64,000 nt of DNA from Ypsolopha sequella (lineage: Eukaryota; Arthropoda; Insecta; Lepidoptera; Ypsolophidae), in assembly GCA_934047225.1 (NCBI GenBank), contig OW203989.1:13119977-13183976 (forward strand). Direction: 5' to 3'. Within the stretch, counting starts at the first letter, position 1. Every line of letters starts with the position of its first letter. The notes beneath the pieces are model-generated. The model saw nothing but the letters and a program-made list of their open reading frames with translations, did not search any database and was not told where the DNA came from. Made by a program: the position numbers and the translations under genes. Positions 44,058 through 55,795 of this stretch are shown here, one piece after another.

Positions 44058-45273
44058 TGATGAGGCCTGCTATAAAAGGTGTCAGGCAATCCCCTTAGGT
44101 ATATGAGTATATAGTGCATTACTCATACAATGTAACGAAATAAATATATGTTTGCAAAAAAACAAGTAATTTAATGGAAATAACACTATAAATTAATAAA
44201 ATAAAATATGAGCGATGTATACCGGCTTCGTATTTCTAATTAAACGGCGTGCCATCTATTTCCGCTCCTACAGACGTATCTTTCTTCACTCAATCAAATT
44301 TTTCGAAGTATTTATAAACAACGAGCCTCTCGCCCGCGGCTCTACCCGCGTTTTATTGCATCTTTGCTCCGTTTTCGGCTTGGCCATTATTTAATCAACA
44401 CTCCTGGCAATACAAAGGTTAAAAAAATTAAGCAACAATGGGTATTCTAAACTAAATTAGACTCTTATCAATTAAAGCGATTTCTTTCAGCATGGATTTA
44501 GAAAAATCTTTGAAAGCCAGCTTATACGGATCATAAGGCTATGACATACCTATAAACGCACAGATGGGCGGATTACAGCGATATATTTTCGTTCTAGGTG
44601 TAAAACTTAAAATAAAAAAGCATGAAAACTTGTAAACCTTAGAAAATTTGTTCGACTCACACTTGAGTTTTGTTTTTATTATAAATGAATTACTACTTAT
44701 AATTCAATGATATTGTTTAATTTGTAAGGGCAGCGATTTAGACCAAATTTTCAGTTTATGAATAAAATTTCAGGTTAGTTTGTTATTATTATTATTGTAC
44801 AATTTTCTTAATTAGGTTAATTTTTTAGGCATTTTAATCTTATAGTAGTTTTAGTTTCACTTATTTTTTAAGTTTTAAATTTTTAAGTTGTTTAGAATTT
44901 TAGATGGATAATGTTATTTAAGTCATTATTTATATTAATTAAACTTACTATTTGTAATGTTTATGAAACACCATTTAATATATACCTATATATATATTAT
45001 ATAATTTATAATACCTACAAGTATATAAATAACGTAACTAAATATTATCACTACCAATAGATTACGCAATCTCTTCCTGTATACCGAAGATTAATTTATC
45101 AACAGAAAGCAGAAAACTGAATGTTTGTTCTCCTCCAGTTTTTTTATTATTGTTCAAACATTTATTTCCTTAACAAAAGCGTTTCTGTCATTATTCTATT
45201 TAATTCAAACTTCAATAATAGCCACTTACATCCCTCAGTCCGTAGATGTCACATCTCTTTGCCTTTTAGTAAA
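44058..45273. other. AT-rich stretch without recognised gene
   Basis: Contains a GC-richer fragment near 44325-44360 (CTCGCCCGCGGCTCTACCCG), similar to CTAG-end Helitron termini but without the other end. Otherwise nothing is recognised. Confidence 0.35.
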
Positions 45274-45321
45274 ATGAGGTCTTTTCTCATAGTACTCGCT
45301 TTTGCATTTTCAATTAACTCA
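45274..45321 (+). CDS. Possible first exon: signal peptide
   Basis: ATG at 45274 opens MRSFLIVLAFAFSINS, a typical insect signal peptide, ending exactly at a strong splice donor (GTAAGTATA at 45322). The stretch looks like the first coding exon of a secreted protein (midgut proteases and small secreted proteins often have such an exon). The following exon was not found in the next kilobases, so the product is unknown. Confidence 0.35.
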
Positions 45322-45834
45322 GTAAGTATAAAAACTATTTATATTCGAACACAAAAATACAATTAGTTTAAAGCAATTGGGTCCCAAAAAGTTAAAACTG
45401 AGATTCAAAAGCCAATTTCTCCTCTTATAAATTATAATTATTAACAAAATATTATGCAGAAATGTGGTCAGCTGGTCAGTATACAATTTAGATTTAAATA
45501 TTTTTGAAGAAAATTGTTAACCTAAACTATTAAATTAACAAGAATAGCAAACAGAAGAAAGGAGTATGTTTATAAGGATGAATATACGTGTGAGTGTTAT
45601 GTGTGTGTAGTGTGAAGGTGAGGATGAACATGTAGTGTGTGAAGATGTGTTTATCTGTAATGAAATTAATAATGTTACACCTGGCTACATATATCTATTT
45701 TTTAACTTGGTAGACTAGAGAGTCTAGCAAATCTTCGGTCTCCTGATATGTTAAATTTTGGATCCAGTACTTTATGGCAATTTTACATCGTCATAGAGGA
45801 GTAAATATTTACTTCTCTCTTTATCTTGTTGTAT

Positions 45835-46190
45835 AGGCGTTGTAAAGCCGAACCGCGTTTTCGAACGAATCTTTTTCTTGTTCTCCAATTGGTCGTCTGC
45901 TAAATTCTCTTTGCTGAGGCCAAACCAAAGTCCAAGCCGCATTTCCGAACGAAACTATTTCTTGTTCTCTGAAATGATCTTTTGCTAAAGTGTCTGTGGC
46001 GAGGCCAAATTATTTCTTGATATCTTATTTTGATCCCCAGGTAAAGTGTTTTGGCAAGGCCGAACGAAACCGTTGCTTTTTTCTCTGAATTATTCCTTTG
46101 CTGAAGTATATTTGGCGTGACCGAAGGCCGAACTGCGTTTCGAACGAAATTAATTCTTGATATCTGACTTGATCCTTTCGGAACGAATTT
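45835..46190 (+). repeat. Degenerate tandem repeat, about 100-bp unit
   Basis: About four units share GCCGAACCGCGTTTTCGAAC / GCCGCATTTCCGAACGAAAC, TTTCTTGTTCTC, a 'CTTTGCTGA(A/G)' block and GGCGAGGCCAAA-like ends. Strong divergence between units suggests age. No coding content. Confidence 0.6.
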
Positions 46191-46389
46191 CTAGTTCTTA
46201 AGTAATAAAAATTTTATAGCTTCGGCCATTGTATAAATTAAGTTACTGTAATAAGTAAGAATATTTTAAACACACATATATATTGAATTATTTCTGTGGT
46301 TAAAAAAATGTGTTGATTCATGTCAAATAAAACCAAACTTTAGATACACCAAATTTCATCCAAATCCGATAACCGTTACGGTACTTTTT

Positions 46390-46480
46390 AATAATGTGTA
46401 GCATGTCATCGTACATGCTCCATGTAAATAACAATAATATAATAATAATACATACATGCTCCATGTACGATGTCATAATT
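46390..46480. repeat. Small inverted repeat
   Basis: GACATCGTACATGGAGCATG-type sequence occurs in both orientations (CATGTCATCGTACATGCTCC near 46402 and TACATGCTCCATGTACGATG near 46452) around ATAATAATA runs. Confidence 0.5.
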
Positions 46481-46804
46481 GTATACATAGATATATACTA
46501 CACACACATACTTCTTACACGGAATTTTAATAAAATTCTTTTAGGCGTTACAAATTTGGGCTGTTTTAATCCCACTGGCAAGCCCATTTTTATTTAGATC
46601 TGTTTACTTATTCTTATTACAGAGATTGTTATAATTACTTTCCCACTGGAACTGTGACATTATGGGATAAAAAGTATTTGTCGTTTTAGGAGCTAAGAAA
46701 TCTCTTTACTAAATTTTATCAATATCCGTTTAGCCGTTATACGGAATTATGCTTCGGGTTTATCCAACAAAAACCGTGCATTTCTTCGGGATAATAAAAT
46801 AAAC

Positions 46805-47128
46805 TTTTAACAAAAAAATAGCAACCGACTTCAATAGTAACAGCAGTCATTCACTAAAAAGTTAATAATAATTGTATAAAGACCGATGGTACCGAAGCAA
46901 CACTTTTGCCGACTTCTTTCTTCCTGAAACAATATGTTATCTAGAAGTTATGTTGCTATGTTGCTATGTTGCTATATCGTAGGAAATACGCCAACTTCTA
47001 GATAACACATTGTTTCAGGAAGAAAGAAGTCAGCAAAAGTGTTGCTGCGGTACCATCGGTCTTTATACAATTATTATTAACTTTTTAGTGAATGACTGCT
47101 GTTACTATTGAAGTCGGTTGCTATTTTT
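46805..47128. repeat. ACCGACTTC hairpin, free-standing copy 2
   Basis: Palindrome with the same arms as the centre of the large foldback element (AGCAACCGACTTCAATAGTA at the left, reverse complement at the right, CTAGAAGT near the centre). It has a TATGTTGC triplication in the loop. It abuts the large element directly. Confidence 0.75.
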
Positions 47129-48949
47129 AACCGACTTCAAAAAGGAGGCGGTTCTCAATTCGACTGTATGTTTTTTTTTTTTTTTGGCGTTGTTACTCCA
47201 TAACTCCGTCATTTCCCAACCAATTTGAACAATTCTTTTTTTGTTTGAAAGAGTATACTTCCAGGTAGGTCCCATTTTGGGTTTGGTCATGATCTGATGA
47301 AGGTCTTCAGAGATAGACAGTAGAACTCCTCAGAAAATGACAGCATATCTCTCGAAATTGAGGCAATCGCTATGTACTTGGGTGCTGATTACAAGGTATT
47401 ACTTGAAAATCGACATTCTTCCACCTGACCTTCGATCCTGGCTTCATCAACATATTCACCATAGAACTCTTCAACGGATCAGAGCACATAACTCGAGATT
47501 GCGGCAATCACTGCGTTAGGGTGCTGATTCAAGGGTATTACTTGGAGATTATCAGAATACCCACCTGACCTTCGATCCTGGCTTCATCACCATAGAACTC
47601 CTCAACGGATGACAGCACATAACTTTAGATTGCGGCAACCAGTTTGTGTTAGGGTGCTCATTGCAGGGCATTGCTGAAAATTGCCAGTGTACCCACCTGA
47701 ATTTCGATCTTGGCTTCATCACCGTAGACTCTTCAACGGATGACAGCACATAACTCGAGATTGCGGTAATCATGTAGTGTTAAGGTGCTGATAGCAGGAA
47801 GCTACTCAAACATGGCTACTTATACTCACTTGAACTTCGTTTCATATTAACACCACGTTTGCAAGAACTACCTATACCTCACAATTTAACCCAGCAACAC
47901 TAAAAAATGTGAAATAAAATAAACTTTTAACAAAAAAATAGCAACCGACTTCAATAGTAACAGCAGTCATTCACTAAAAAGTTAACAATAATTCTATAAA
48001 GACCGATGGTACCGAAGCAACACTTTTGCCGACTTCTTTCTTCCTGAAACATTATGTTATCTAGAAGTCGGCGTATTTCCTACGATATAGCAACATAGAA
48101 ACCAATATAAGAACGCCGACTTCTAGATAACATAACGGTTTAGGAAGAAAGAAGTCGGCAAAAGTGTTGCTTCGGTACCATCGGTCTTTATAGAATTATT
48201 GTTAACTTTTTAGTGAATGACTGCTGTTACTATTGAAGTCGGTTGCTATTTTTTTGTTAAAAGTTTATTTTATTTTGTTAAAAGTTTATTTTATTTCACA
48301 TTTTTTAGTGTTGCTGGGTTAAATTGTAAAGTGTGGGTAGTTCTCGCAAACGTGGTGTTAATATGAAACGAAGTTCAAGTGAGTATAAGTAGAAAGCTAG
48401 TAGTAGTAGCTTCCTGCAATGAGCACCCTAACACAAAGTGACTGCCGCAATCCAAAGTTATGTGCTGTCATCCGTTGAGGAGTTCTATGGTGATGAAGCC
48501 AGGATCAAAGGTCAGGTGGGTATTCTGATAATCTCCAAGTAATACCCTTGAATTAGCACCCTAACGCAGTGATTGCCGCAATCTCGAGTTACGTGCTCTG
48601 ATCTGTTGAGGAGTTCTATGGTGAATATGGTGATGAAGCCAGGATCGAAGGTCAGGTGGAATAATGTCGATTTTTAAGTAATACCTTGTAATCAGCACCC
48701 AGGTACAAAGCGATTACCTCAATTTCGATAGGTATGCTGTAATTTTCTGAGGAGTTCCACTGCCTATCTCTGAAGACCTTCATCAAATCATGATAAAACC
48801 TAAAATGGGACCAACCTGGAAGTACACTCTTTCAAACAAAAAAAGAATTGTTCAAATCGGTTCAGAAATGACGGAGTTATGGAGTAACAACGCCACAAAA
48901 AAAAAAAAAAAAAAAAAAAAAAACATGAGAACCGCCTTTGAAGTCGGTT
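47129..48949. mobile_element. ACCGACTTC foldback element, full copy (1.8 kb)
   Basis: The left end AACCGACTTCAAAAAGGAGG and the right end CCGCCTTTGAAGTCGGTT are inverted. The palindrome extends, imperfectly, through both halves to a centre near 48090. Each half carries about 210 bp of unique terminus, then a block of tandem units of about 130 bp (three in the left arm, two in the right) and then the central hairpin (47926-48275). The units contain CGATCCTGGCTTCATCA and CTCGAGATTGCGGCAATCA. No protein is encoded. Arm structure built from tandem repeats is the hallmark of foldback transposons. Confidence 0.8.
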
Positions 48950-50793
48950 AAGAAGTCGGTTAAAAAGTAACCTATGTCACTCTCCGGCCCGGCCCATAAA
49001 CTGTCTCTATGCAAAAAATTACGTAGATCCGTTGCTGCATGAAAGAAGGACAAACCAACGAACACACTATAGTCAAATGAAACTTGGAAAAGAGTCATGT
49101 ATTACTAATTGTATCGATATCGATTCGATTTAATTAATAGTTATCAGCAAACATTTTAGCATAAGCGGTTTAGCTTGAGAAAAACTGAACCTTAATAAAA
49201 TCTTTCATAATCGGTGCAAAGGTTTAATATCTATTCATTTTATATAAATTGGCTAAGATAATTTTTTAAAATAAAGAATAATTAATGGCAAACTTTAGGC
49301 AAATATTTAATAAAACTATAATATAATTTTGGCAAATTAAAAGCACTTTTAACTCCGGGGTTGTATAATACCACTATCTTCGACAACCTGTTCTGTAAGT
49401 ATATGTATGTATATACCTATATTAGGTCTATATATTTAGTGAATATGTATTTTTTAAATTTATTTATACTATATAGGCATTTGCATCTAAATTTAATGTA
49501 GGTAATTATTTATTTTGAACTTGTATATTAGGTTCTATTCATTTAATCTTGTTTCTGTAGAAGTGTTATCGTGCACAATATGAATATCTTATTTATATCA
49601 AATATCCCTATCACACTTGGTTTTCTGGAAGAAATCTCATAATTTAGATTATATATACATATATATAATCTGTTTAAAATGTATTCAAATTCTACAAATG
49701 GAGTGTTAATCAGGTGATGTAAATAAAATAATCAAAATGTGGCAATAGAAAAGTTATAACACAAAACAAGTTGTATTTTGTAAGATAAACAAACACATAC
49801 AAACGGGTTCGAAGCAAGGATTTTAATTAGTTTTATTGAAAACCTTGTTTCAAAATTTAGCTCTAAGGAACCCAAAGTTATTAATTTCCAGAAGTCGTCA
49901 TCATTTTCTTTCACCATTGTGTTAGCGCATTCATAAAATATGTAATTTTGGCATAATTTGTTTTAGCCGATTAATTTTCAGCTTGGCGGCTACTATTATT
50001 TATTTGTAAAAATTAATATTCTAATGAAAACATTTTACGTGAAGGATATATATATAGTACAGATATTCTATCTCACGAACTCCGTTTGGCTATGGTTGTA
50101 GTAGTGCGTGCATCTGATAGTCGTTCATAAACTCACACCGAGTTGGGTTTCCTACCCGGGTCGCAACACTAACCCGTTCAAAAATGAACTCGCGTCTCAA
50201 CACCGACCGTTCAAAAATTACAGTGTCGCTACACTGGTGTCGAATTTTTCAACATCAACTCTGAGCAGGGTTGGCAAGGTTCGTATAGGCTCCAAACGTC
50301 ACCTGACATTCACGTAAATTTTCGTAAATGAAATGAAGTTAATTTTCGTACAGAGGGGGTCTTCTCAACGTTATAGTTGATATATTTACGTTAAATTTCG
50401 TACAGAGGGGGTCCTCTCAATGTTGTTATACTAAATATAATGCAAAAATGACAACTGACGTTTGGAGTGTCGCTACACGACGAAACCCGTTCAAAAACTC
50501 AGCGTTACAACCCCAGTGTTCCTACCCAGCCCAGGGTTATTTAATGAACGCACTTCTGGAGAGCTACAAAACAAACAACATACACAAAACGCGCGTAGTG
50601 CCACAAGGACCTTATGGCGCGTGGATTGGTTGTGTCCAAAATCGGAACTAACGCTGCTACCATACTCCTTGTTTCACAGCTACGCCCCCCTGTCACCGTC
50701 ATCTACGCGCCACAGCTATAGCCAAACAGACTTCGTAGACGATAGAATAAGTATAATACCGAAATCTACAAGTTTTTGTTTTATTGAACATAG
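48950..50793. other. Non-coding stretch upstream of LARGE-like exons
   Basis: AT-rich to about 50000. From 50140 to 50540 there are direct repeat phrases (ACCCGTTCAAAAA twice, CGACCGTTCAAAAATTACAG, AGTGTCGCTACAC twice, CAGAGGGGGTC twice), a degenerate GC-richer repeat. No earlier exon of the downstream gene (cytosolic tail, membrane anchor) was recognised. Confidence 0.4.
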
Positions 50794-50999
50794 ATACCAA
50801 ATGCGTGGGGAAGCCAGTGTGGAGTTATCAACTTGGCCATCGTGTGCATGGGTAAATGCAACAACAGTAGCATCACACCAATGTTGAAGTCCTTGCTGCA
50901 TCACAGGAAAAACCCAATACACATCAATTTTGTCGTGGATAAAAACACAGAGGGATGGCTTACTGATTGGATTGAATTTTGGAAACTGCCAGATTGTGT
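50794..50999 (+). CDS. LARGE: LARGE-like glycosyltransferase, exon A
   Basis: After the acceptor TTTTATTGAACATAG, 68 codons and two bases read CGVINLAIVCMGKCNNSSIT, then LLHHRKNPIHINFVVDK and ending at KLPDCV before the donor GTATTTT. This matches the start of the first (GT8-type) domain of LARGE, where an 'xHVAIVCAG' strand leads into the nucleotide-sugar fold. LARGE is a Golgi enzyme that polymerises xylose-glucuronate on alpha-dystroglycan; GT8 is the xylosyltransferase half. The phase fits exon B exactly (codon split gt|g). An upstream exon with the membrane anchor must exist but was not recognised. Confidence 0.8.
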
Positions 51000-52022
51000 G
51001 TATTTTGTTCTTTTACCTATATAATTCTTCTTTTATAAACCTTGGCTCATATCCAGCAAAATGTAATTAAAGCAAGCTATTTATATAAGCAATATATAAG
51101 CAATTATAACCATCATCATCATTATCATCATCGAGGTATAAACCTTATCTTTACGGCGCTACCGATCTCTGTAAGTACTATGCCAATATAATATAGATTT
51201 TTCCTTATATTAGAGTCCAGATTTTTTTCCAGAAATTTTCTAATTGTCAACGGTTATAAATTTAAATATGGTGGCTTGGCAACGTGCTTGCTTATGAGCG
51301 TATAAGACAAAATGTGGTCACGGCTGTTGCCTGTTTGTTGAAATACAGTTATCGGTTCATTGGTGCCATATCGCTTATGTAGGTGCAGATTTGATCATAA
51401 TGTCAAAACTCTTCGTTTGGTCATAACATAAGCTAATAAACTTTTTTCACACCACCTGCTCGACAATGTCCAATTACATTATCATGCAACCTCAACGTAA
51501 AGTAATGCATTATATATCAAGGGATATAAAGTTATATGAAAATCCCTAGGGATTAAAGTGATTTAAATTTGGAACGTCAAATTCGTGTGGAAACTCGTGG
51601 AAAACAAAATTAAATGCCCATAAGGGATTGTAAAGAGGTTTGTTCGAAAATCGAACTGGCCACCATAAGCAGAATTCAACAAAAAGAAAAAAACGTTTGC
51701 AAAGAATGTGAAACAAAAGACGGTGTATGATGCTGAGATGGTCAGTGAATTTTATTGAATTATTAATGTTGATAAAAAATGTTGGGCTTTTTATTGTCTC
51801 GCAGAAGGTGTGAAAAGTAGAGTATGCTCCTCTGGAATAAAGCCTGTCTTTGTCTTTAGCAGCTTGAACCCCTCAGAACTCAGGACTCTATATAACTACC
51901 TCGCTACGCTCAGGGTTCAATATGCCGCCCGTGACGTAAGACACTGCTTTATTCCCTTAGTGCACAATCTACTCTACAATTAATCAGCATACAATAATCC
52001 GATCCTTTTACTTAACAGTAAG
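51000..52022. other. Intron A-B with a MITE
   Basis: Mostly AT-rich. At about 51816-51978 a short element has inverted ends of about 30 bp (GTAGAGTATGCTCC...GGAATAAAGCCTGTCTT against AAGACACTGCTTTATTCCC...CTACTCTAC) and the phrase CTACCTCGCTACGCTCAGGG, common in insect MITEs. Confidence 0.5.
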
Positions 52023-52236
52023 GTGCACTTTTTACAACGCGGAGGCTATAACACAATCAAAACTGAAGTGGATTCCCAACCAGCATCGTTCTGGAATCTA
52101 TAGCTTTGTCAAGTTGCTGCTCCCGGAGATCTTGCCTGACAACTTGCATCACGTGATCGTCCTTGACACGGATCTAATATTTGTATGTGATATAGGTGAG
52201 CTTTGGCTTCACTTCAGGAAAATGAGTGAATCACAG
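52023..52236 (+). CDS. LARGE: LARGE-like glycosyltransferase, exon B (DxD motif)
   Basis: Acceptor after TTAACAGTAAG, donor GTAATTT. The exon reads CTFYNAEAITQSKLKWIPNQ, HRSGIYSFVKLLLPEILP, VIVLDTDLIFVCDIGELW. LDTD is the metal- and sugar-nucleotide-binding DxD motif of GT8 enzymes, and the flanking residues fit LARGE better than the related glucoside xylosyltransferases. Frame and phase are intact, so the catalytic centre is not visibly damaged. The exon ends in phase 0 after SESQ. Confidence 0.88.
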
Positions 52237-52534
52237 GTAATTTATTATTATTCTTTTTTATTTTTTTTATTTATCATTTACACAAAATTTTAACAGAAAA
52301 TAATAATAGCAGCTAAAAACCACAAAGGTTTAAACTTGTGCTATCGTGAGTCACGTTACACTTAGCTACGAGAGCAAAATAATAATTTGGCACTTTGCTT
52401 ACAATAAACAGCTAAAATTATAAATGTATACATAGTAATTTATTATCTTTTACTGGAGCTAGGTAAGCGAAAAAATTTAAAAAAAAAACGTAGTATCGTA
52501 GCTCTTAGCTAACACTCCAGGGACACTAAGTTAT

Positions 52535-52803
52535 ATACAAGATGAATTTGTGAACATCGTCCAAATTCATACTTGAGCCTTGGTAAGTGATCAGCGTCAT
52601 GAACCAATAACGATTTTTGTAAAATTCATAAAACTAAATTTCGTCTCCCCATAGTAATTCACCCAGGACTGGGAGTAAATTACTATGGGAAGTCGAAATT
52701 TCATTGTACGGATTTCACAGTCATTGTTATCGATTCATGATGCTGATCACTTACCAAGCGTCCAGTATGACTTTGGACGATGATCAAAAAGTCACTTTGT
52801 ATG
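52535..52803. repeat. MITE in intron B-C, first
   Basis: Inverted arms: CATCGTCCAAATTCATACTT plus CCTTGGTAAGTGATCAGCGT at the left, ACGCTTGGTAAGTGATCAGC as reverse complement at the right. The centre is a second inverted pair, TAGTAATTCACCCAGG and GGGAGTAAATTACTA. About 270 bp, non-coding. Confidence 0.7.
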
Positions 52804-53019
52804 TAACAGAGAAAACCCCATTCAGATCCGTACAGCAGAACAACTTTCCCAATTAATATTAAAACTATACCTGCCCACAAATTTTTTTTTGTTGAATATT
52901 AGTAAGGAGAGGAAAACACTTTTTTTTTGCGGATTTTTTTGTTCAGGGCACTTGTATAGTATGAGCAGTAGAATATGTGGCTTCATTTAAAGATAGCACC
53001 CCACTTACGCCCGTTATAC

Positions 53020-53281
53020 AAAGTGAAATTTAATTAACCGCCCGTATTCATACTAGAGATTCGGTCAGTGATCAGGAACAAGGTTCAATGATCATTTTTT
53101 CAAAATAAAAATGAATTTTTTGTTCCTATACGAACTGGACTAGTTCAAATACAATTCCTAGTATAGGCAGCACGAGAGCAAAAATATATTTCTTTCGAAT
53201 TTCACCTGAAGGGTCACATTGTTCCTGATTACTAACCGAGTCTCCAGTATGAATTCGGGCGGTTTATTGAATTTCATCTTT
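53020..53281. repeat. MITE in intron B-C, second
   Basis: Inverted ends AACCGCCCGTATTCATACTA and TAGTATGAATACGGG-like (CCAGTATGAATTCGGGCGGTT at the right), arms of about 60 bp including TGTTCCTGAT. A solo arm of this element lies at 33990-34065. It resembles the neighbouring MITE in the 'ATTCATACT...GTGATCA' part, so the two are probably related. Confidence 0.7.
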
Positions 53282-53940
53282 TCTATTTAATTAATTTGTA
53301 ATCAATCATATAGCTAGTTTAAAACTGCATCAAGAATTTTACCTTTTCAATTTTAATCAAGAAAGCTGAATATTATGTGAAACTTAGTTGGAGACTACAT
53401 GGTTAAGGGAACATACACACTGAGTTGACAAACAAAAATTGAAAAATTAAGTTTTATTATCGGTTCCTTTCACAGATTCACAAAAAGTATAATCTTGGAA
53501 AATAACTGTATCAGAAAACATATTTATAAAATTTACGTATTTAGCTAGACAGGTTTATCTTTTTTTTTTTCTTTATCATAATTTTATATTTAATAAATAT
53601 AATTTTATGACTTCTTGGTCTTTTATTGTTGATTTATATATACTTAATAAATAAAATGTACGATGAAAAATTATGTAAATTACATTTTGGGCCCTATCCT
53701 GAGCCCAGAATACGGCTTTTGTGACTGATGGCTCAAAACAGGGCCCGCAATATATTTGACATAATTTTTCATCATAAATGTTATTTTATTAAGTATATTA
53801 TGTATATAAATCCACTTTATTTATAAGTTATTTATTTTAGTATATTAAAATTTTAATCAATAAATATTATAATTTAATATCCATATTGAATAATAAATAT
53901 ATTTTTATATCTTCTTACTTATTCTATTATCTTTTAACAG

Positions 53941-54267
53941 TTTATAGGTGTCACCGAAAACCTTAGTGATTGGTACCAAAAGCAAAACCACTGGCCTGCT
54001 TTGGGCCAAGGGTTCAACGGAGGAGTACAGCTGCTTGCCTTGCATAAAATACGTGAAATGAGCGATTGGAATCGTCGGTGGCGAAAAATAATAAAAAGAA
54101 ACCTAAAGAAAATGAAAAAGGTTCAACTAGTGGACCAGGATGTAATAAATGCACTCATTTATGAAGATCCCCGTATTGTTTATCGTCTAGACTGTGTGTA
54201 TAATGTTCAAATGGCGACTGATGCGACACCACGAAAGTGTTATGGCAATAATATAAAAAACGTTAAG
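53941..54267 (+). CDS. LARGE: LARGE-like glycosyltransferase, exon C
   Basis: Acceptor CTTTTAACAG, donor GTTAGT; 109 codons in phase 0. It reads ENLSDWY and HWPALGQGFNGGVQLLALHK, then VDQDVINALIYEDPRIVY and YNVQM. These correspond to the LARGE motifs WPALGRGYNTGV, DQDIFNAVI and the cysteine-containing WNVQLS segment. The usual NTGV is NGGV here. The conserved DQD is kept. Confidence 0.88.
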
Positions 54268-54307
54268 GTTAGTTAGTAATCTTTTGGATGTACATAGTGA
54301 CTTTTAC

Positions 54308-54690
54308 GCCAAGGACACAGCTTCAGGCTTCTGGCGGCGCTTCTTGCTACACTTCCAAGCGGTTTTTGCGACGGGCTTTGCCCTGTTACGACACCCATCA
54401 CGCGTCGGCGCCTTTATGTATAGCGCGCTCGCTCGCTCAAAGCGCTGGATACTTTATATTCTCTGGCGCTGGACACTAGGTTTGTCCGTTGCGCTCGATC
54501 ACTGTTTCAACCGCCCGCTTCCCCGCACACCGCCGTCGCGAGAGCGCACGTCACTGGGAAGCCAGACAAGACGCGCGAGCGGCGACCCATGGCCGGCTCT
54601 ATACAACTTCATACATTTATTCTCTCCGCCGGCGCCGTCGCAAGAAGAACCGCTTGGTGCGCCTCTCGAAGCCTGAAGCTGTGGCCAAGG
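54308..54690. repeat. GC-rich inverted-repeat element in intron C-D
   Basis: A 383-bp block far richer in GC and CpG than its surroundings. The ends are inverted: GCCAAGGACACAGCTTCAGG at the left, CCTGAAGCTGTGGCCAAGG at the right, with a second inverted pair further in (CCAAGCGGTTTTTGCGACGG and CGTCGCAAGAAGAACCGCTT). Both strands have long open frames, as expected from GC-rich sequence, but no domain is recognised. It is probably an inserted element; a processed fragment of a host gene is less likely. Confidence 0.5.
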
Positions 54691-55407
54691 GGTTAGCCCT
54701 GTTTGAAAAGATTTTTTTTCATATCCTAAGTAGATTAATGCTCAACACCAAACACCAAACACATCCTGTGCCTTTTTCAGCCAGTTAATTTAAAATACTG
54801 ATTTTGCACTGTCTTACTTTGAACCCCCGAGGAAACAGAGGGTTGTTCTAAATTTAACGTGTGTATCTGTGTATCTGTCTGTGGCATCGTAGCTCTCAAA
54901 AGGATGAAACGATTTTGAGTTAGTTTTTTTTTTGTTTGAAAGGTGACTTGATCAAGAGTGTTCTTAGCTACTAGTATTTGCTCACATTTTGCATTACCTA
55001 AAATTAAATAAATATCTAGTTTGAAATAATTGGTAACGTATAATATGTATGGAACCTTAAAAGAGCGAGGCCCGACTCACACTTGGCCGGTTTTTTTTTT
55101 TTTCCTTTTTTGGTGAAATTGTTTTTGATGTTATATAAAGTATTGTGTGCAACTGGACATAATTAGACATTGAAATTATTTAACAAGCACTCGTGTCCCA
55201 ATGTCTCTGATTATGTCAAAGTGACGTGGTTTTACCAGTGTGACTTGCATTTCTCAGGTCAGTCACAGTTTGACCCCTCTCGGGTATTTATGTCTTGACG
55301 AAATTTTGTTTCATCCATTCGACAGGAATGTACCTATTAGACTACGAGCGCACCGTGGGTAACCCTATGTATCGAGTAACAAGATGTGAACAATTCAGAG
55401 ATAGGTT

Positions 55408-55795
55408 AAAAAAGCTACATCGAAATAAACAGGGTTAGCTAGCGCGACCTGGAGCATTTTGTATGATAAAAACCTTGCGTCTGTAAGTAACAAGAAGGGC
55501 CCTACTACGTTCGATAGAGCATATCAAAAGGTGCTTAAAAATAAGGTTTTCGGGTCCTATGTTGGTACTAACGTGAGACAGCCTTATCGAAGATCAATTT
55601 ATTTAAAAATATCGACTCAGCATCGTTTTCAGCAAGATATGACTAATTTGTTGCTGTGTAGAAAAAAACAAAAACTACATCAAAATAAACAGGGTTGGTT
55701 GAGCACAATCTGGAGATTTTTTTACAGTCAGCAAAAACAAAACGCTCCAGGTTGCGCGCAGCCAACCCTATTTATTTAAATGTAGATTTTTTTTT
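55408..55795. mobile_element. Element with 50-bp terminal inverted repeats, intron C-D
   Basis: Left end AAAAGCTACATCGAAATAAA + CAGGGTTAGCTAGCGCGACC and right end GGTTGCGCGCAGCCAACCCT + ATTTATTTAAATGTAG are inverted. A third copy of the motif (AACTACATCAAAATAAACAG) lies inside at 55675. A frame of 106 codons at 55459-55776 runs through the interior (NKKGPTTFDRAYQKVLKNKV, STQHRFQQDMTNLLL) without a recognised domain; it may be a transposase remnant or chance. Confidence 0.5.

Noticed and set aside
54284..54788. Protein-coding gene in the GC-rich block of the LARGE-like intron
   Set aside because: Frames are open on several phases at once, which follows from composition, and none has a recognisable domain.
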